Assembly: GCF_041051975.1 (NCBI RefSeq)
Contig: NZ_CP163435.1
Coordinates: 3,658,001-3,722,000 of the forward strand
Length of the DNA stretch: 64,000 nucleotides
Direction: 5' to 3'
DNA from: Streptomyces sp. R21
Lineage (GTDB): Bacteria > Actinomycetota > Actinomycetes > Streptomycetales > Streptomycetaceae
The notes under the pieces are model-generated. The model did no database searches. It saw only the letters and a program-made list of their open reading frames with translations, and was not told where the DNA came from. Positions 50,315 to 60,191 of the stretch are shown piece after piece (the first letter of the stretch is position 1; each line of letters opens with the position of its first letter). The position numbers were made by a program, and so were the translations under genes.

Positions 50315-51136
50315 TTGGCCACTGGTACGGAACCCCATCTGAACAGCGGCGGCGTACGGACCGGTACGCGCGCCGCGATCGCCGCCCCGCATCTGCGGAC
50401 CGACCGCTGGTGGCTGGCGCCCGCCGTCACCGCGGCCGGGCTGCTGGCCTTCATCGTCTACTCGACGTGGCGGGCGTTCGCGGACACGAACTACTACGCG
50501 GCGCCGTACGTCTCGCCGTTCTACTCGCCCTGTCTGGCCGAGCGGTGCCGGACCATGCACGCCGGGCCCAACGCGGACCTCTTCGGGAGCTGGTGGGGCA
50601 TCTCCCCCGCGATCATCATCCTGATCTTCCCGCTCGGCTTCCGGCTGACCTGCTACTACTACCGCAAGGCCTACTACCGGGGCTTCTGGGCGTCCCCGCC
50701 GGCCTGCGCGGTCGCCGAACCGCACAAGAAGTACTCCGGCGAGACCCGCTTCCCGCTGATCCTGCAGAACATCCACCGGTACTTCTTCTACGCGGCGATC
50801 CTGGTCGCGGGCGTGCTGACGTACGACACCGTGCTCTCCTTCCGCGACGAGCACTACCGCTGGGGCCACATGGGCCTGGGCACCCTGGTGTTCCTGGTCA
50901 ACATCACGCTGATCTGGGCGTACACCATCTCGTGCCACTCCTGCCGGCACATCGTCGGCGGCAAGCTGAAGCACTTCTCCAAGCACCCCGTGCGCTACCG
51001 GATGTGGCAGTGGGTCGGGAAGCTGAACGCCCGTCACATGCTGCTGGCCTGGGTGTCGTTGGTGAGCGTGGCGCTCGCCGACTTCTATGTGTACCTGGTC
51101 GCTTCCGGCGCCTTTGACGATCCGAGGTTGTTCTGA
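50315..51136 (+). CDS. Succinate dehydrogenase/fumarate reductase membrane anchor
   Basis: 273 aa with about five transmembrane helices (LAPAVTAAGLLAFIVYSTW, IIILIFPLGFRLTCYYY, YFFYAAILVAGVLTY, LGTLVFLVNITLIWAYTISC, MLLAWVSLVSVALADFYVYL). Conserved-looking His residues (LQNIHRYFF, ISCHSCRHIVGG) could ligate haem b. It matches the single large anchor of the actinobacterial Sdh1-type complex (M. tuberculosis Rv0249c next to Rv0247c-0248c). TTG 50315 is preceded by CCGGAG at 8 bases. Its TGA overlaps the ATG of the flavoprotein gene (TGATG), so the three subunits are coupled. Confidence 0.8.
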   Translation: MATGTEPHLNSGGVRTGTRAAIAAPHLRTDRWWLAPAVTAAGLLAFIVYSTWRAFADTNYYAAPYVSPFYSPCLAERCRTMHAGPNADLFGSWWGISPAIIILIFPLGFRLTCYYYRKAYYRGFWASPPACAVAEPHKKYSGETRFPLILQNIHRYFFYAAILVAGVLTYDTVLSFRDEHYRWGHMGLGTLVFLVNITLIWAYTISCHSCRHIVGGKLKHFSKHPVRYRMWQWVGKLNARHMLLAWVSLVSVALADFYVYLVASGAFDDPRLF

Positions 51137-53082
51137 TGTCCGTGGTCGAGCGGCAGGAGTGGGATGTCGTCGTGGTCGGCGCCGGGGGCGCCGGACTGCG
51201 CGCGGCCATCGAGGCCCGGGAGCGCGGCGCCCGTACGGCGGTGATCTGCAAGTCGCTGTTCGGCAAGGCGCACACGGTGATGGCCGAGGGCGGCATCGCG
51301 GCCGCCATGGCCAATGTGCACTCCGGGGACAACTGGCAGGTCCACTTCCGCGACACCATGCGGGGCGGGAAGTTCCTCAACCAGTGGCGGATGGCCGAGC
51401 TGCACGCGCAGGAAGCGCCGGACCGTGTATGGGAGTTGGAGACCTGGGGCGCCCTCTTCGACCGCACGAAGGACGGGCGGATCTCGCAGCGCAACTTCGG
51501 CGGCCACGAGTTCCCCCGGCTGGCACACGTCGGCGACCGCACCGGCCTGGAGCTCATCCGCACCCTTCAGCAGAAGATCGTCGCGCTGCAACAGGAGGAC
51601 AAGCGGGAGACGGGCGACTACGAGAGCCGTCTGAAGGTGTATCAGGAGTGCACCGTCACCCGGATCCTCAAGGACGGGCGGAGGGTCTCGGGCGCCTTCT
51701 GCTACGAGCGGGAATCCGGCCGTTTCTTCGTCCTCGAAGCGCCCTCGGTCGTGATCGCCACCGGCGGCATCGGCAAGTCCTTCAAGGTGACGTCGAACTC
51801 GTGGGAGTACACCGGGGACGGTCATGCGCTGGCCCTGCTCGCCGGGGCGCCGCTGCTGAACATGGAGTTCGTGCAGTTCCACCCGACCGGCATGGTCTGG
51901 CCGCCGTCGGTGAAGGGCATCCTCGTCACGGAGTCGGTGCGCGGCGACGGCGGGGTGCTGCGGAACTCCGAGGGCAAGCGGTTCATGTTCGACTACATCC
52001 CCGACGTCTTCAAGGAGAAGTACGCGCAGTCGGAGGAGGAGGGCGACCGCTGGTACGAGGACCCGGACCACAACCGGCGTCCCCCCGAGCTGCTCCCCCG
52101 CGACGAGGTCGCCCGCGCCATCAACTCCGAGGTCAAGGCGGGCCGCGGCACCCCGCACGGCGGCGTCTTCCTGGACGTGTCGACGCGTATGCCCGCCGAG
52201 GTCATCCGGCGCCGACTGCCGTCCATGTACCACCAGTTCAAGGAGCTGGCCGACGTCGACATCACGGCGGAGGCGATGGAGGTCGGGCCGACCTGTCACT
52301 ACGTGATGGGCGGCATCGCGGTCGAGTCGGACACGGCCGCCGCGCGCGGAGTGCCCGGCCTGTTCGCGGCCGGTGAGGTCGCCGGCGGCATGCACGGCTC
52401 CAACCGGCTCGGCGGCAACTCGCTCTCCGACCTGCTGGTCTTCGGGCGGCGGGCCGGGTGGCACGCCGCCGAGTACGCGTCGGGGATCGACGCCGCCGAC
52501 CGCCCCGGCGTCGACGACATCCACGTCGACACGGCGGCGGCGGAGGCACTGCGGCCCTTCTCGGCCGAGGGCCCGGAGCCCGGCATGGAGAACGGCCGCC
52601 CGCCCGAGAACCCGTACACCCTCCACCAGGAACTCCAGCAGACCATGAACGACCTGGTCGGCATCATCCGCCGGGAGGCCGAGGTGGAGCAGGCTCTGGA
52701 GAAGCTCGCGGACCTGCGCGTGCGGGCACGCCGGGCGGGGGTGGAGGGCCACCGCCAGTTCAATCCCGGCTGGCATCTGGCCCTCGACCTGCGCAACATG
52801 CTGCTCGTCAGCGAGTGCGTGGCCCGCGCCGCCCTGGAGCGCACGGAGTCACGCGGCGGCCACACCCGCGAGGACCATCCGGCGATGGACCGCGCCTGGC
52901 GCCGCGTCAACCTGCTCTGCCAACTGACCGACCCGACGGGCGGATTGGCGGCGACCGACCCGGTACGCGGCCAGATCGACCTCGTACGGGAGACCACCGA
53001 GCCCATCCGCCCCGACCTGCTCGCCCTCTTCGAGAAGGAGGAGCTGGTCAAGTACCTCGCCGAAGAGGAGCTCTACGAGTGA
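51136..53082 (+). CDS. sdhA: Succinate dehydrogenase/fumarate reductase flavoprotein subunit
   Basis: 648 aa. Dinucleotide-binding start VVVVGAGGAGLRAAIEARE, the FAD-linkage region KAHTVMAEGGIAAAM (His attaches FAD), VVIATGGIGKSF, the substrate site QFHPTGM and PTCHYVMGGIAV, the catalytic Arg region and GEVAGGMHGSNRLGGNSL. It oxidises succinate (or reduces fumarate) and passes electrons to the iron-sulfur subunit on the inner face of the membrane. ATG 51136 overlaps the anchor stop. Confidence 0.95.
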   Translation: MSVVERQEWDVVVVGAGGAGLRAAIEARERGARTAVICKSLFGKAHTVMAEGGIAAAMANVHSGDNWQVHFRDTMRGGKFLNQWRMAELHAQEAPDRVWELETWGALFDRTKDGRISQRNFGGHEFPRLAHVGDRTGLELIRTLQQKIVALQQEDKRETGDYESRLKVYQECTVTRILKDGRRVSGAFCYERESGRFFVLEAPSVVIATGGIGKSFKVTSNSWEYTGDGHALALLAGAPLLNMEFVQFHPTGMVWPPSVKGILVTESVRGDGGVLRNSEGKRFMFDYIPDVFKEKYAQSEEEGDRWYEDPDHNRRPPELLPRDEVARAINSEVKAGRGTPHGGVFLDVSTRMPAEVIRRRLPSMYHQFKELADVDITAEAMEVGPTCHYVMGGIAVESDTAAARGVPGLFAAGEVAGGMHGSNRLGGNSLSDLLVFGRRAGWHAAEYASGIDAADRPGVDDIHVDTAAAEALRPFSAEGPEPGMENGRPPENPYTLHQELQQTMNDLVGIIRREAEVEQALEKLADLRVRARRAGVEGHRQFNPGWHLALDLRNMLLVSECVARAALERTESRGGHTREDHPAMDRAWRRVNLLCQLTDPTGGLAATDPVRGQIDLVRETTEPIRPDLLALFEKEELVKYLAEEELYE

Positions 53083-53849
53083 GCAGCTATGAGGCCCGCT
53101 TCAAGGTGTGGCGCGGGGACACCAAGGGCGGCGGCCTGAAGGACTTCGCGGTCGAGGTGAACGACGGCGAAGTGGTGCTGGACATCATCCACCGCCTCCA
53201 GGCGACCCAGACCCCCGACCTCGCCGTGCGCTGGAACTGCAAGGCGGGCAAGTGCGGTTCGTGCTCGGCGGAGATCAACGGGCGGCCCCGGCTGATGTGC
53301 ATGACGCGCATGTCGGTGTTCACGAAGGAGGAGACGATCACCGTCACACCGCTGCGCGCGTTCCCGGTCGTACGGGATCTGGTGACGGACGTCGGCTTCA
53401 ACTACACCAAGGCGCGCGAGGTCCCGGCCTTCGTGCCGCCCGCCGACCTGGCTCCCGGCGAGTACCGGATGATGCAGGAGGACGTGGACCGCTCGCAGGA
53501 GTTCCGCAAGTGCATCGAGTGCTTCCTGTGCCAGGACACCTGCCATGTCGTGCGCGACCACGAGGAGAACAAGCCGGCGTTCGCGGGGCCGCGCTTCCTG
53601 ATGCGGGTGGCCGAGCTGGACATGCACCCGCTGGACGCGGCGGCCGAGGGCGGACTCGACCGCAAGAAGACCGCCCAGGACGAACACGGCCTCGGCTACT
53701 GCAACATCACCAAGTGCTGCACCGAGGTCTGCCCCGAGAACATCAAGATCACGGACAATGCGCTGATCCCCTTGAAGGAACGGGCGGTCGACCGCAAGTA
53801 CGACCCGCTGGTGTGGCTGGGGTCGAAGATCAGGAGGCGCGAGTCGTAA
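53079..53849 (+). CDS. sdhB: Succinate dehydrogenase/fumarate reductase iron-sulfur subunit
   Basis: 256 aa. The 2Fe-2S site is CKAGKCGSCSAEINGRPRLM (last Cys just after), the 4Fe-4S site CIECFLCQDTC, with the 3Fe-4S site and remaining ligands in CNITKCCTEVCPENI. It carries electrons from FAD to the quinone site at the membrane anchor. GTG 53079 overlaps the sdhA stop by GTGA. Operon order here is anchor-flavoprotein-iron-sulfur. It ends 25 bases from the convergent small membrane gene with no visible hairpin. Confidence 0.95.
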   Translation: MSSYEARFKVWRGDTKGGGLKDFAVEVNDGEVVLDIIHRLQATQTPDLAVRWNCKAGKCGSCSAEINGRPRLMCMTRMSVFTKEETITVTPLRAFPVVRDLVTDVGFNYTKAREVPAFVPPADLAPGEYRMMQEDVDRSQEFRKCIECFLCQDTCHVVRDHEENKPAFAGPRFLMRVAELDMHPLDAAAEGGLDRKKTAQDEHGLGYCNITKCCTEVCPENIKITDNALIPLKERAVDRKYDPLVWLGSKIRRRES

Positions 53850-53874
53850 CGGGTTCGACGCCCGGCGCCAACTC

Positions 53875-54168
53875 TCAGAGCTTGCCCGGTCGTTGGGCCC
53901 GCCATTGAAAGGCCAGGCCCGCGAAGAAGACGAGCCAGCCGGTGATCGTGTACGGGTAGAGCGCGGGGTCGGGAAGGCCGTGGAAGGGTCCGGTGAACAT
54001 GAAGACGCCCATGCCGACGGCGCTGATCACCGACCCGATGCCCCAGAGGTTCGGCCGCAGCACCCGGCTGCGCGCCCACGGTGCCACCCACCCCGTCACC
54101 AGGGTCACCGCGCCCAGCACTCCCAGCGTCGCGACGACCAACACCGCTGCCACGGTGATCCAGTCCAT
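53875..54168 (-). CDS. Small integral membrane protein
   Basis: 97 aa, three hydrophobic helices (ITVAAVLVVATLGVLGAVTL, WGIGSVISAVGMGVFMFTG, ITGWLVFFAGLAFQW) with short loops and a basic tail AQRPGKL. ATG 54168 lies after a G-run; a GTG at 54180 would add four residues. No family was recognised. It is convergent with sdhB. The function is unknown. Confidence 0.7.
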   Translation of the reverse strand: MDWITVAAVLVVATLGVLGAVTLVTGWVAPWARSRVLRPNLWGIGSVISAVGMGVFMFTGPFHGLPDPALYPYTITGWLVFFAGLAFQWRAQRPGKL

Positions 54169-54291
54169 CAGTGCCCCCACTCCCCCGGCGCCTGCCGCAG
54201 CGGCACGCGCGCGGAAGCGATGATGACACGCGAAGCTGTCCGTCGTGCATGAGGCCGGTCACGGCGTGATCACGGCCCGAACGGGGCCCGG

Positions 54292-55497
54292 TCAGGACAT
54301 CCAACCCGCCTGGTACGCGGCCCAGTCCGACTCACGGGCCGCGAAGTCGACGTACAGGGCGACGCCGAAGTGTTCGCGGGTGCGGTCGGTGCGGGAGAGG
54401 CCGAGGCGGGCGCCTCGGACGGCTGCCCGGGCCGTCTCGGCGGAGCCGTGGTGGGCCATGTTGTCCTCGTAGTAGAAGGGCAGTCCCATCAGCAGGTCCG
54501 TGGACTTCGGGGTGACTTCGAGGGCGAGGGAGGTCTGCTGGGCGACGTATCCGCCGTACAGGCTCTCCAGGGGCATGGCCGTGTCGTACGACATCACGGC
54601 TATCTGGTCGACCCGGCGCGCGACCTGCCCGAAGTACGACTGGGACCACCACTTGGGGTGTCCGCTGAGCGCGCCCCGGATCGAGTTCGCGGCCGGGAGC
54701 GGATCGATCTGGTGGGCGGCGACGGAGAGTTGGGCTCCGGCTGCCCGGGTGACGCGGCGCAGGTCGTCGAGGAGGGAGAGGTAGTCGCGGTTCTCCGAGT
54801 GCAGGGGTTCCAGGTCGAAGTGGGCGCCGGCGAAGCCCGCGTCCAGGATCTGCCGGGTGGAGCGGACGACAGCCGCCCTGGTCGCCGGGCGCTCCAGGCG
54901 CAGCCCGGTCGGCCCCTCGCTCGCGAGTTCGTCCCCGAGCCAGGCCTGTACGCGCACGCCGGGCAGCTCCTCACGCACGGCGGAGATGAACCAACGCGCC
55001 CTCGGATAGTCCGACTTGGGCAGCGTCCCGTCGTGTTCCAGTGGGCCCGCGTGCACGTACAGGTCGCGTATGCCGGTGCTCCGCAGCCGCTCGGCGAGCG
55101 CCTTCACGTCCGCGTCGCGCTTACGCCCGTCGACCCAGGCGTGACCCAGCCAGAAGGCGTCACGGTTCCTGGTGTGCGTACCGGGGCCCGGGTCCCCGGC
55201 GTAGTTCACCCGCAGGGCGATTCCGGCGGCGAGCAGCGGGACGATCAGCACCAGGGCGAGGACGAGCGCGATGCGCTTCGGCCAGCGGAGGCGGGGGTTC
55301 CGCCAGACGCGGGCCACGGGCCGGAGCCGGCCGGGGGTGCGGCGGGGACGCTCTCGCGAGGGCTGAGACACCTGAGCGGTGTCAGCGGCTTCCTCGGCGT
55401 CGATGGCCTCCGCGGTTTCCGTCCGCGCTGCCGTCTCCTCCCCCGGCTCGCCGCCCGCACCCGTACCCGTCCCGGTTTCCGCGCGCCCCACGTCCAT
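54292..55497 (-). CDS. Membrane-anchored GH18-like (chitinase-fold) protein
   Basis: 401 aa. About 70 acidic then basic cytoplasmic residues, one transmembrane helix (75-96, ALVLALVLIVPLLAAGIAL), then an extracytoplasmic TIM-barrel-like domain. GFAGAHFDLEPLHSENRDYL (221-240) resembles the beta-4 strand of glycoside hydrolase family 18, with Glu230 in the catalytic position but without the full DxxDxDxE motif. VDQIAVMSYDTAM and TDLLMGLPFYYED fit later barrel strands. It probably binds or cleaves a wall or extracellular glycan. ATG 55497 follows GGAGTACGGGGG. Confidence 0.65.
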   Translation of the reverse strand: MDVGRAETGTGTGAGGEPGEETAARTETAEAIDAEEAADTAQVSQPSRERPRRTPGRLRPVARVWRNPRLRWPKRIALVLALVLIVPLLAAGIALRVNYAGDPGPGTHTRNRDAFWLGHAWVDGRKRDADVKALAERLRSTGIRDLYVHAGPLEHDGTLPKSDYPRARWFISAVREELPGVRVQAWLGDELASEGPTGLRLERPATRAAVVRSTRQILDAGFAGAHFDLEPLHSENRDYLSLLDDLRRVTRAAGAQLSVAAHQIDPLPAANSIRGALSGHPKWWSQSYFGQVARRVDQIAVMSYDTAMPLESLYGGYVAQQTSLALEVTPKSTDLLMGLPFYYEDNMAHHGSAETARAAVRGARLGLSRTDRTREHFGVALYVDFAARESDWAAYQAGWMS

Positions 55498-55603
55498 CCC
55501 CCGTACTCCCTCCCACGTCCCCCGTACCCCTCGTACATTAAGCGGCCCCACCGACAGCGCACCCCGCTCGCGCGGCCACGCATGCGGCCATACGCTCCCA
55601 AAT

Positions 55604-57337
55604 GTGACGTCGCCCCTGAGCCGAAGCCGGTCGCGCCGAGCCCCGTCGCACATAGCCGGGCGGGTGGCGCATGCCGTGTTCGGGGGGCTGCTGGCCCTCG
55701 GCTGGCTGGTGCTGCCCATCACCGCGACCGGGGCGCCCGGCGGCATCGACACCGTCGCCGCCGGACAGCCCGTGCGCTCGCCGTCGGTCGTCCCCGGTGA
55801 GGCCGACCCCGGTGAGGACGAGACGTCCGCCTCCGACCTGGTCCTGCCCGTGGCGCTGGTGGGCGCCGCCGGAGCCGCGGCGGCGTTCACGTACACACGG
55901 CGGAAGCGGCGCGCGAGCACCCGGACGACCCCGGGCGGGGACCTCGGCATCCCACCGGTCGCCTCCCTCTGCGAACTCGACCGGCAGGCGCGGACATCGC
56001 TGGTCGAGACCGACGACGCGGTCCGCACCAGCACCGAGGAACTCGGCTTCGCCGCCGCCCAGGCCGGCGCGGAGGCGGTCGAGCCGTACGCGGGCGCGCT
56101 CGCTTACGCGAAGTCCGAACTGACGGCGGCCTTCCGGCTGCGCCAGCAGCTCGACGACGCCTTCGCCGAGGACGACAGCGACAAGCGGCGGCTGCTGGAG
56201 GAGATCGTCGCGCGGTGCGCGGACGCGCAGCGGCGGCTGGACGCGGAGGCGGCCGGCTTCGACCAACTGCGCGCCCTGGAGCGGGATGCACCGAGGGCGC
56301 TGGAGCACGCGGAGACCCGGTTCCGGGAGCTGACGACGCGCACGGGAACCGCCGACGCAGCGCTGGCGGATCTGCGCAAGCGGTACGCCCTCTCCGCGTC
56401 GGCGACCGTCGCGGGCCACGCCGAACAGGCCAAGGACCGGCTCGTGTTCGCCACCACCCACCTCAACCAGGCCCGGCAGTCCGTCGACCTGGACGATCAA
56501 GGGCCGGCAGCCGTCCATCTGCGCGCCGCGGAGGGCGCCGTCGACCAGGCGGGCACCTTCGTGGATGCCGTGGACCGGCTGGCCGCCGACCTCGCGGCCG
56601 CCGTGGGAAAGCTGCCCGCCGCGCTCGCCGGGACGGACACGGACCTCGCTGACGCCCGCGGCCTGCTCCAGGGCACGGCCTTCACCGTCCCCAGGGGCGA
56701 CCTCCAGGGCCGGATCGCCCGGGCCGAGTCGGTCGCCGCCGACGTACGCCGGGAGATGTCCGCGGGGCCCTACGACCCCATCGACGCCCTCCGCCGCGTC
56801 GAGCAGGCCGACGCCTCGCTCGACGAGGCCCTCGCCGGTGCCCGCTCCCGCGAGGACGCCGACCGGCGCGCGCTCGCCCTGCTCGACCAGTCCCTCCTCA
56901 CCGCCCGCAGCGCGGTCGCCACGGCGACGGACTTCGTCACGACGCACCGGGGAGCGGTGGGCAGCGAGGCCCGCACCCGGCTGGCGGAGGCGGCACGCAG
57001 GCTGGCCCGGGCGGAGACCCCGGGAACCACCGGCCAGACCCTCTCCCCCGGCCCCGCCGCCCTCGCCGACGCCCAGCAGGCCGACGGTCTGGCCCGGGAG
57101 GCGCTGCGGCTCGCCGAGCGGGACGTACGGGCGTACGGCAATCCGTACGACGGCGGGACGGTGGCGGGAGCGCATGGCGGCGGCGGGATGGGCGGTGCCG
57201 TGCTCGGTGGAATCATCCTCGGCGGCGGCGCCGGGCCCGGGGGCGCCGGTCATGGTCATGCCGGGCAAGGGGGCGGGCCCGGAAGCTTCGGCGGCGGCGG
57301 GACCCGTGGACGCAGGGGCGGCGGCGGACGCTTCTGA
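55604..57337 (+). CDS. TPM-family-like membrane protein lacking the TPM domain
   Basis: 577 aa. The first helix (about 20-43, VFGGLLALGWLVLPITATGA) may be a signal anchor, and the second is at about 79-97 (LVLPVALVGAAGAAAAFTY). Between them lie only about 35 residues, where Streptomyces TPM_phosphatase proteins have the 150-residue TPM domain. The long helical region (about 115-505) and Gly-rich end (GGGMGGAVLGGIILGGGAGP, ending RGRRGGGGRF) are otherwise those of that family. The start is uncertain: GTG 55604 has no good Shine-Dalgarno sequence. The function is unknown, probably envelope-associated. Confidence 0.65.
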   Translation: MTSPLSRSRSRRAPSHIAGRVAHAVFGGLLALGWLVLPITATGAPGGIDTVAAGQPVRSPSVVPGEADPGEDETSASDLVLPVALVGAAGAAAAFTYTRRKRRASTRTTPGGDLGIPPVASLCELDRQARTSLVETDDAVRTSTEELGFAAAQAGAEAVEPYAGALAYAKSELTAAFRLRQQLDDAFAEDDSDKRRLLEEIVARCADAQRRLDAEAAGFDQLRALERDAPRALEHAETRFRELTTRTGTADAALADLRKRYALSASATVAGHAEQAKDRLVFATTHLNQARQSVDLDDQGPAAVHLRAAEGAVDQAGTFVDAVDRLAADLAAAVGKLPAALAGTDTDLADARGLLQGTAFTVPRGDLQGRIARAESVAADVRREMSAGPYDPIDALRRVEQADASLDEALAGARSREDADRRALALLDQSLLTARSAVATATDFVTTHRGAVGSEARTRLAEAARRLARAETPGTTGQTLSPGPAALADAQQADGLAREALRLAERDVRAYGNPYDGGTVAGAHGGGGMGGAVLGGIILGGGAGPGGAGHGHAGQGGGPGSFGGGGTRGRRGGGGRF

Positions 57338-57379
57338 ACCGCACGCCCCACACCCCACGCACAAGGAGCCCTCATACCC

Positions 57380-59974
57380 CTAGAACAGGCTCAGCAACGC
57401 CTCCGCGGGATCCATCAGCCCCGTCTCCCCGTCCGGCAGCGGGAGTTCGAACCAGACCGTCTTGCCGCGGGGCGTACGCCGGGAGCCCCAGGCGGCGGAG
57501 AGCAGTCCGACGAGCTGCAGTCCGCGCCCGCCCTCGTCGGTGTCGCGTGCCCGGCGCCGACGCGGCTGCACGAGCCCCGCGTCCCAGACCTCGCACACCA
57601 GCGTGCGGTCCAGGAGCAGCCGGAGTCTGATCTCGCCCTCGCCGTAGCGCAGCGCGTTGGTGACCAGCTCGCTGACGAGCAACTCCGTGGTGTCGACGAG
57701 GGGTTCGAGGCCCCACGACACGAGCTGCGCACGCGCGTACTCGCGGGCCTTGCCGACGCTGCGCGGCTCGCGCGGGAGGGTCCAGTCGCCGACGGAGTCG
57801 GCGGGCAGCCCCTGGACACGTGCCATCAGCAGCGCGATGTCGTCCTCGCCGTGGTGGGTGTCGAGGGTGTTGAGGACGTGGTCGCAGACGTCCTCCAGGG
57901 GTCGGGAAGGGTCCGTCAGCGCGCCCACGAAGGCCTGGAGGCCCTCGTCGAGGGGATGGTCGCGGGATTCGACGAGTCCATCCGTGTAGAGCGCGAGCAG
58001 CGCACCTTCGGGCAGTTCGACCTCCACCTCCTCGAAGGGCTCGCCGCCCACGCCGAGCGGCATGCCCGGCGGCACGTCGAGCATCAGCGCGCTCTCGCCG
58101 GGCTCGACGAGGACGGGCGGCAGATGGCCGGCGTTGGCGAAGGTGCACCTGCGGGTCACCGAGTCGTAGACCGCGTACACGCATGTCGCGAGGTACACCT
58201 CGGAGAGGTCGGCGTCGCGGGGCTGGCGGGCGGTGCGGGTGGCCTGCTGGACGCCGCCGGGGGTGCCGAGGCCGCGGGCGATCTCGTCCAACGCGGAGAG
58301 GACTTCCGCCGGTTCGAGGTCGAGCAGGGCCAGGGTGCGTACGGCCGTGCGGAGTTCACCCATCGCGACGGCAGCGCGCAGACCGCGGCCCATCACGTCG
58401 CCGACGACCAACGCCGTTCGGTGGCCCGGCAGTTCGATGACGTCGAACCAGTCGCCGCCGACCTCGGTGGCCGCGTTGCCGGGAAGGTAGCGGCAGGCGA
58501 TGTCCAGGCCGGAGGCCTCGGGGTCGCCCGGGGGCAGCAGCGACCGCTGGAGGATCAGCGCGCGCTCGTGCTCACGGCGGTAGAGGCGGGCGTTGTCGAT
58601 ACAGACCGCGGCGCGTGCCGCCAGCTCCACCGCGAGGGCGCGGTCCCGGTCACCGAACGGCTCGCTGCCCTTCGTACGGGAGAACTGGGCAAGCCCTACG
58701 ACGGTGTCGTGGGCGACCATCGGCACGGCGAGCGTGGACTGGACGAGGCCGCCCTCCTCGGCGGGCAGGTACTGGGGGCGGGCGGTGCGCAGGGCGTCCG
58801 CGCAGGGCGAGTTGAACGGGAAGTGGTGGACCGTGCCGGGGGCGACGGGCGCGGGCCCGCCGATGAAGGGCGCGTCGGAGACGGCGCTGGCGAACGCGAC
58901 GCGGCGCAGCTCGGCGCTGCCGTCGGCGAGCCCGGGCGGTGTCTCGTCGCCGGCCAGGAGTCCCTGGTAGAGGTCGACGGTGGCGAGGTCGCAGAAGTTG
59001 GGGACGACGACGTCGAGGAGTTCGCGGGCGGTGGTCTCCAGGTCGAGGGAGTTGCCTATGCGGGCGCCCGCCTCGTTCAGGAGGGCGAGATTGCGCCGGG
59101 CGGAGGCGGCCTCGCGGGCGGCGGTGCGGCGGGCGGTGATGTCGGTTCCGAGCCAGGCGATCCCGATGGGGCGGCCGGTGCCGCTGTGCACGCGGTAGAG
59201 GTTGATGGACCAGTGGCGGCGCTCCTCGGAGCCCGGCACGAAGCCCGTGACGTGCATGTCCGTGATGGAGTCGCCGGTCTCCAGGACGCGGCGCAGTGTC
59301 GCGGCGATGCGCTCGGCCTCCGGGCGCGGAAGGTAGTCGCCGGGGGTGCGGCCGCGGTGGTCCTCGACGGTCCCGCCGAAGACCGAGGCGAACCGCTCGT
59401 TGGCGCGACGGATCCGCAGGTCGGGGTCGATCAGCAGGAAGCCGAACGGAGATTGACCGAAAATCGCCTGCGAGGCGGCGAGGTCGGTCTCGATCGAGCG
59501 CAGCGTGCGGACGTCGACGACGATGCACACAGCGGCTCGCTCGCCGTCCTCCGTTGTGGTCGGCATCACATAGACCTCGGCGAGCCCTTCCCCCCCTTCG
59601 GGGGTGGGCGCCCGGAAGGGGACCACGCCGGTCCACTCCCGGCCGTCGAGGATCTCCGCCATCTTGCGCTGGCCGCGCTCGCGTTGGTCGGGGGCTACGA
59701 ACGTCTCTATGGGGTCCATGCCGACAGCACGCTCGGCGGGGATGCCGAAGACCTGCTCGGCCCGCAGGCTCCACTGGTCGACGAGGCCGTCCGCGCCGAT
59801 GGAGAACGACGCGACCTTGATGTAGTCGTAGATCGAACCGGGTGGGCTGCTCTGCCACATCGCCTCGCCCGTGGCGTCCGCGGAGCTGTGCGCGGCGGAA
59901 CTCATCGCCGCTTCAGCCCTCGCGCCGTCCGACGGGTCCTCGGACTCCGTGGCCTTCGCTGGTATCTCGCTCAC
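57380..59974 (-). CDS. PAS-PAS-GAF-PP2C(SpoIIE)-HATPase signalling protein
   Basis: 864 aa, no membrane segment. PAS domains at about 48-155 and 165-285, a GAF domain at 295-460, a SpoIIE/PP2C phosphatase at 480-720 (ATEVGGDWFDVIEL, VVGDVMGRGLRAAVAMGELR, FANAGHLPP, ALYTDGLVESR, GEDDIALLMARV) and a C-terminal anti-sigma-type ATPase at 735-846 (VSELVTNALRYGEGEI, DEGGRGLQLVGLL). It should dephosphorylate an anti-anti-sigma factor in response to a small ligand or redox signal, and the HATPase may phosphorylate it. GTG 59974 follows GGAGGGG at 9 bases. Confidence 0.88.
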   Translation of the reverse strand: MSEIPAKATESEDPSDGARAEAAMSSAAHSSADATGEAMWQSSPPGSIYDYIKVASFSIGADGLVDQWSLRAEQVFGIPAERAVGMDPIETFVAPDQRERGQRKMAEILDGREWTGVVPFRAPTPEGGEGLAEVYVMPTTTEDGERAAVCIVVDVRTLRSIETDLAASQAIFGQSPFGFLLIDPDLRIRRANERFASVFGGTVEDHRGRTPGDYLPRPEAERIAATLRRVLETGDSITDMHVTGFVPGSEERRHWSINLYRVHSGTGRPIGIAWLGTDITARRTAAREAASARRNLALLNEAGARIGNSLDLETTARELLDVVVPNFCDLATVDLYQGLLAGDETPPGLADGSAELRRVAFASAVSDAPFIGGPAPVAPGTVHHFPFNSPCADALRTARPQYLPAEEGGLVQSTLAVPMVAHDTVVGLAQFSRTKGSEPFGDRDRALAVELAARAAVCIDNARLYRREHERALILQRSLLPPGDPEASGLDIACRYLPGNAATEVGGDWFDVIELPGHRTALVVGDVMGRGLRAAVAMGELRTAVRTLALLDLEPAEVLSALDEIARGLGTPGGVQQATRTARQPRDADLSEVYLATCVYAVYDSVTRRCTFANAGHLPPVLVEPGESALMLDVPPGMPLGVGGEPFEEVEVELPEGALLALYTDGLVESRDHPLDEGLQAFVGALTDPSRPLEDVCDHVLNTLDTHHGEDDIALLMARVQGLPADSVGDWTLPREPRSVGKAREYARAQLVSWGLEPLVDTTELLVSELVTNALRYGEGEIRLRLLLDRTLVCEVWDAGLVQPRRRRARDTDEGGRGLQLVGLLSAAWGSRRTPRGKTVWFELPLPDGETGLMDPAEALLSLF

Positions 59975-60191
59975 GCGAACCGTCCCCTCCAGCTCACCGC
60001 GTCCGGCACCGGTCACCGGGGGCGGCTGCCCGCAGTATCCAGCACTACGGTGCCGCACAACACGGTGTTCACGATCACAGCACGGTCCCGATGATTTTTG
60101 GACCGGCCGCGACATACTCCCAGTCTTCTAACCAGGTGGCGCCCCGTCGAACCAAAGACTCCGGCTGTCCCTACTGGCTTGAACCGCTCGG

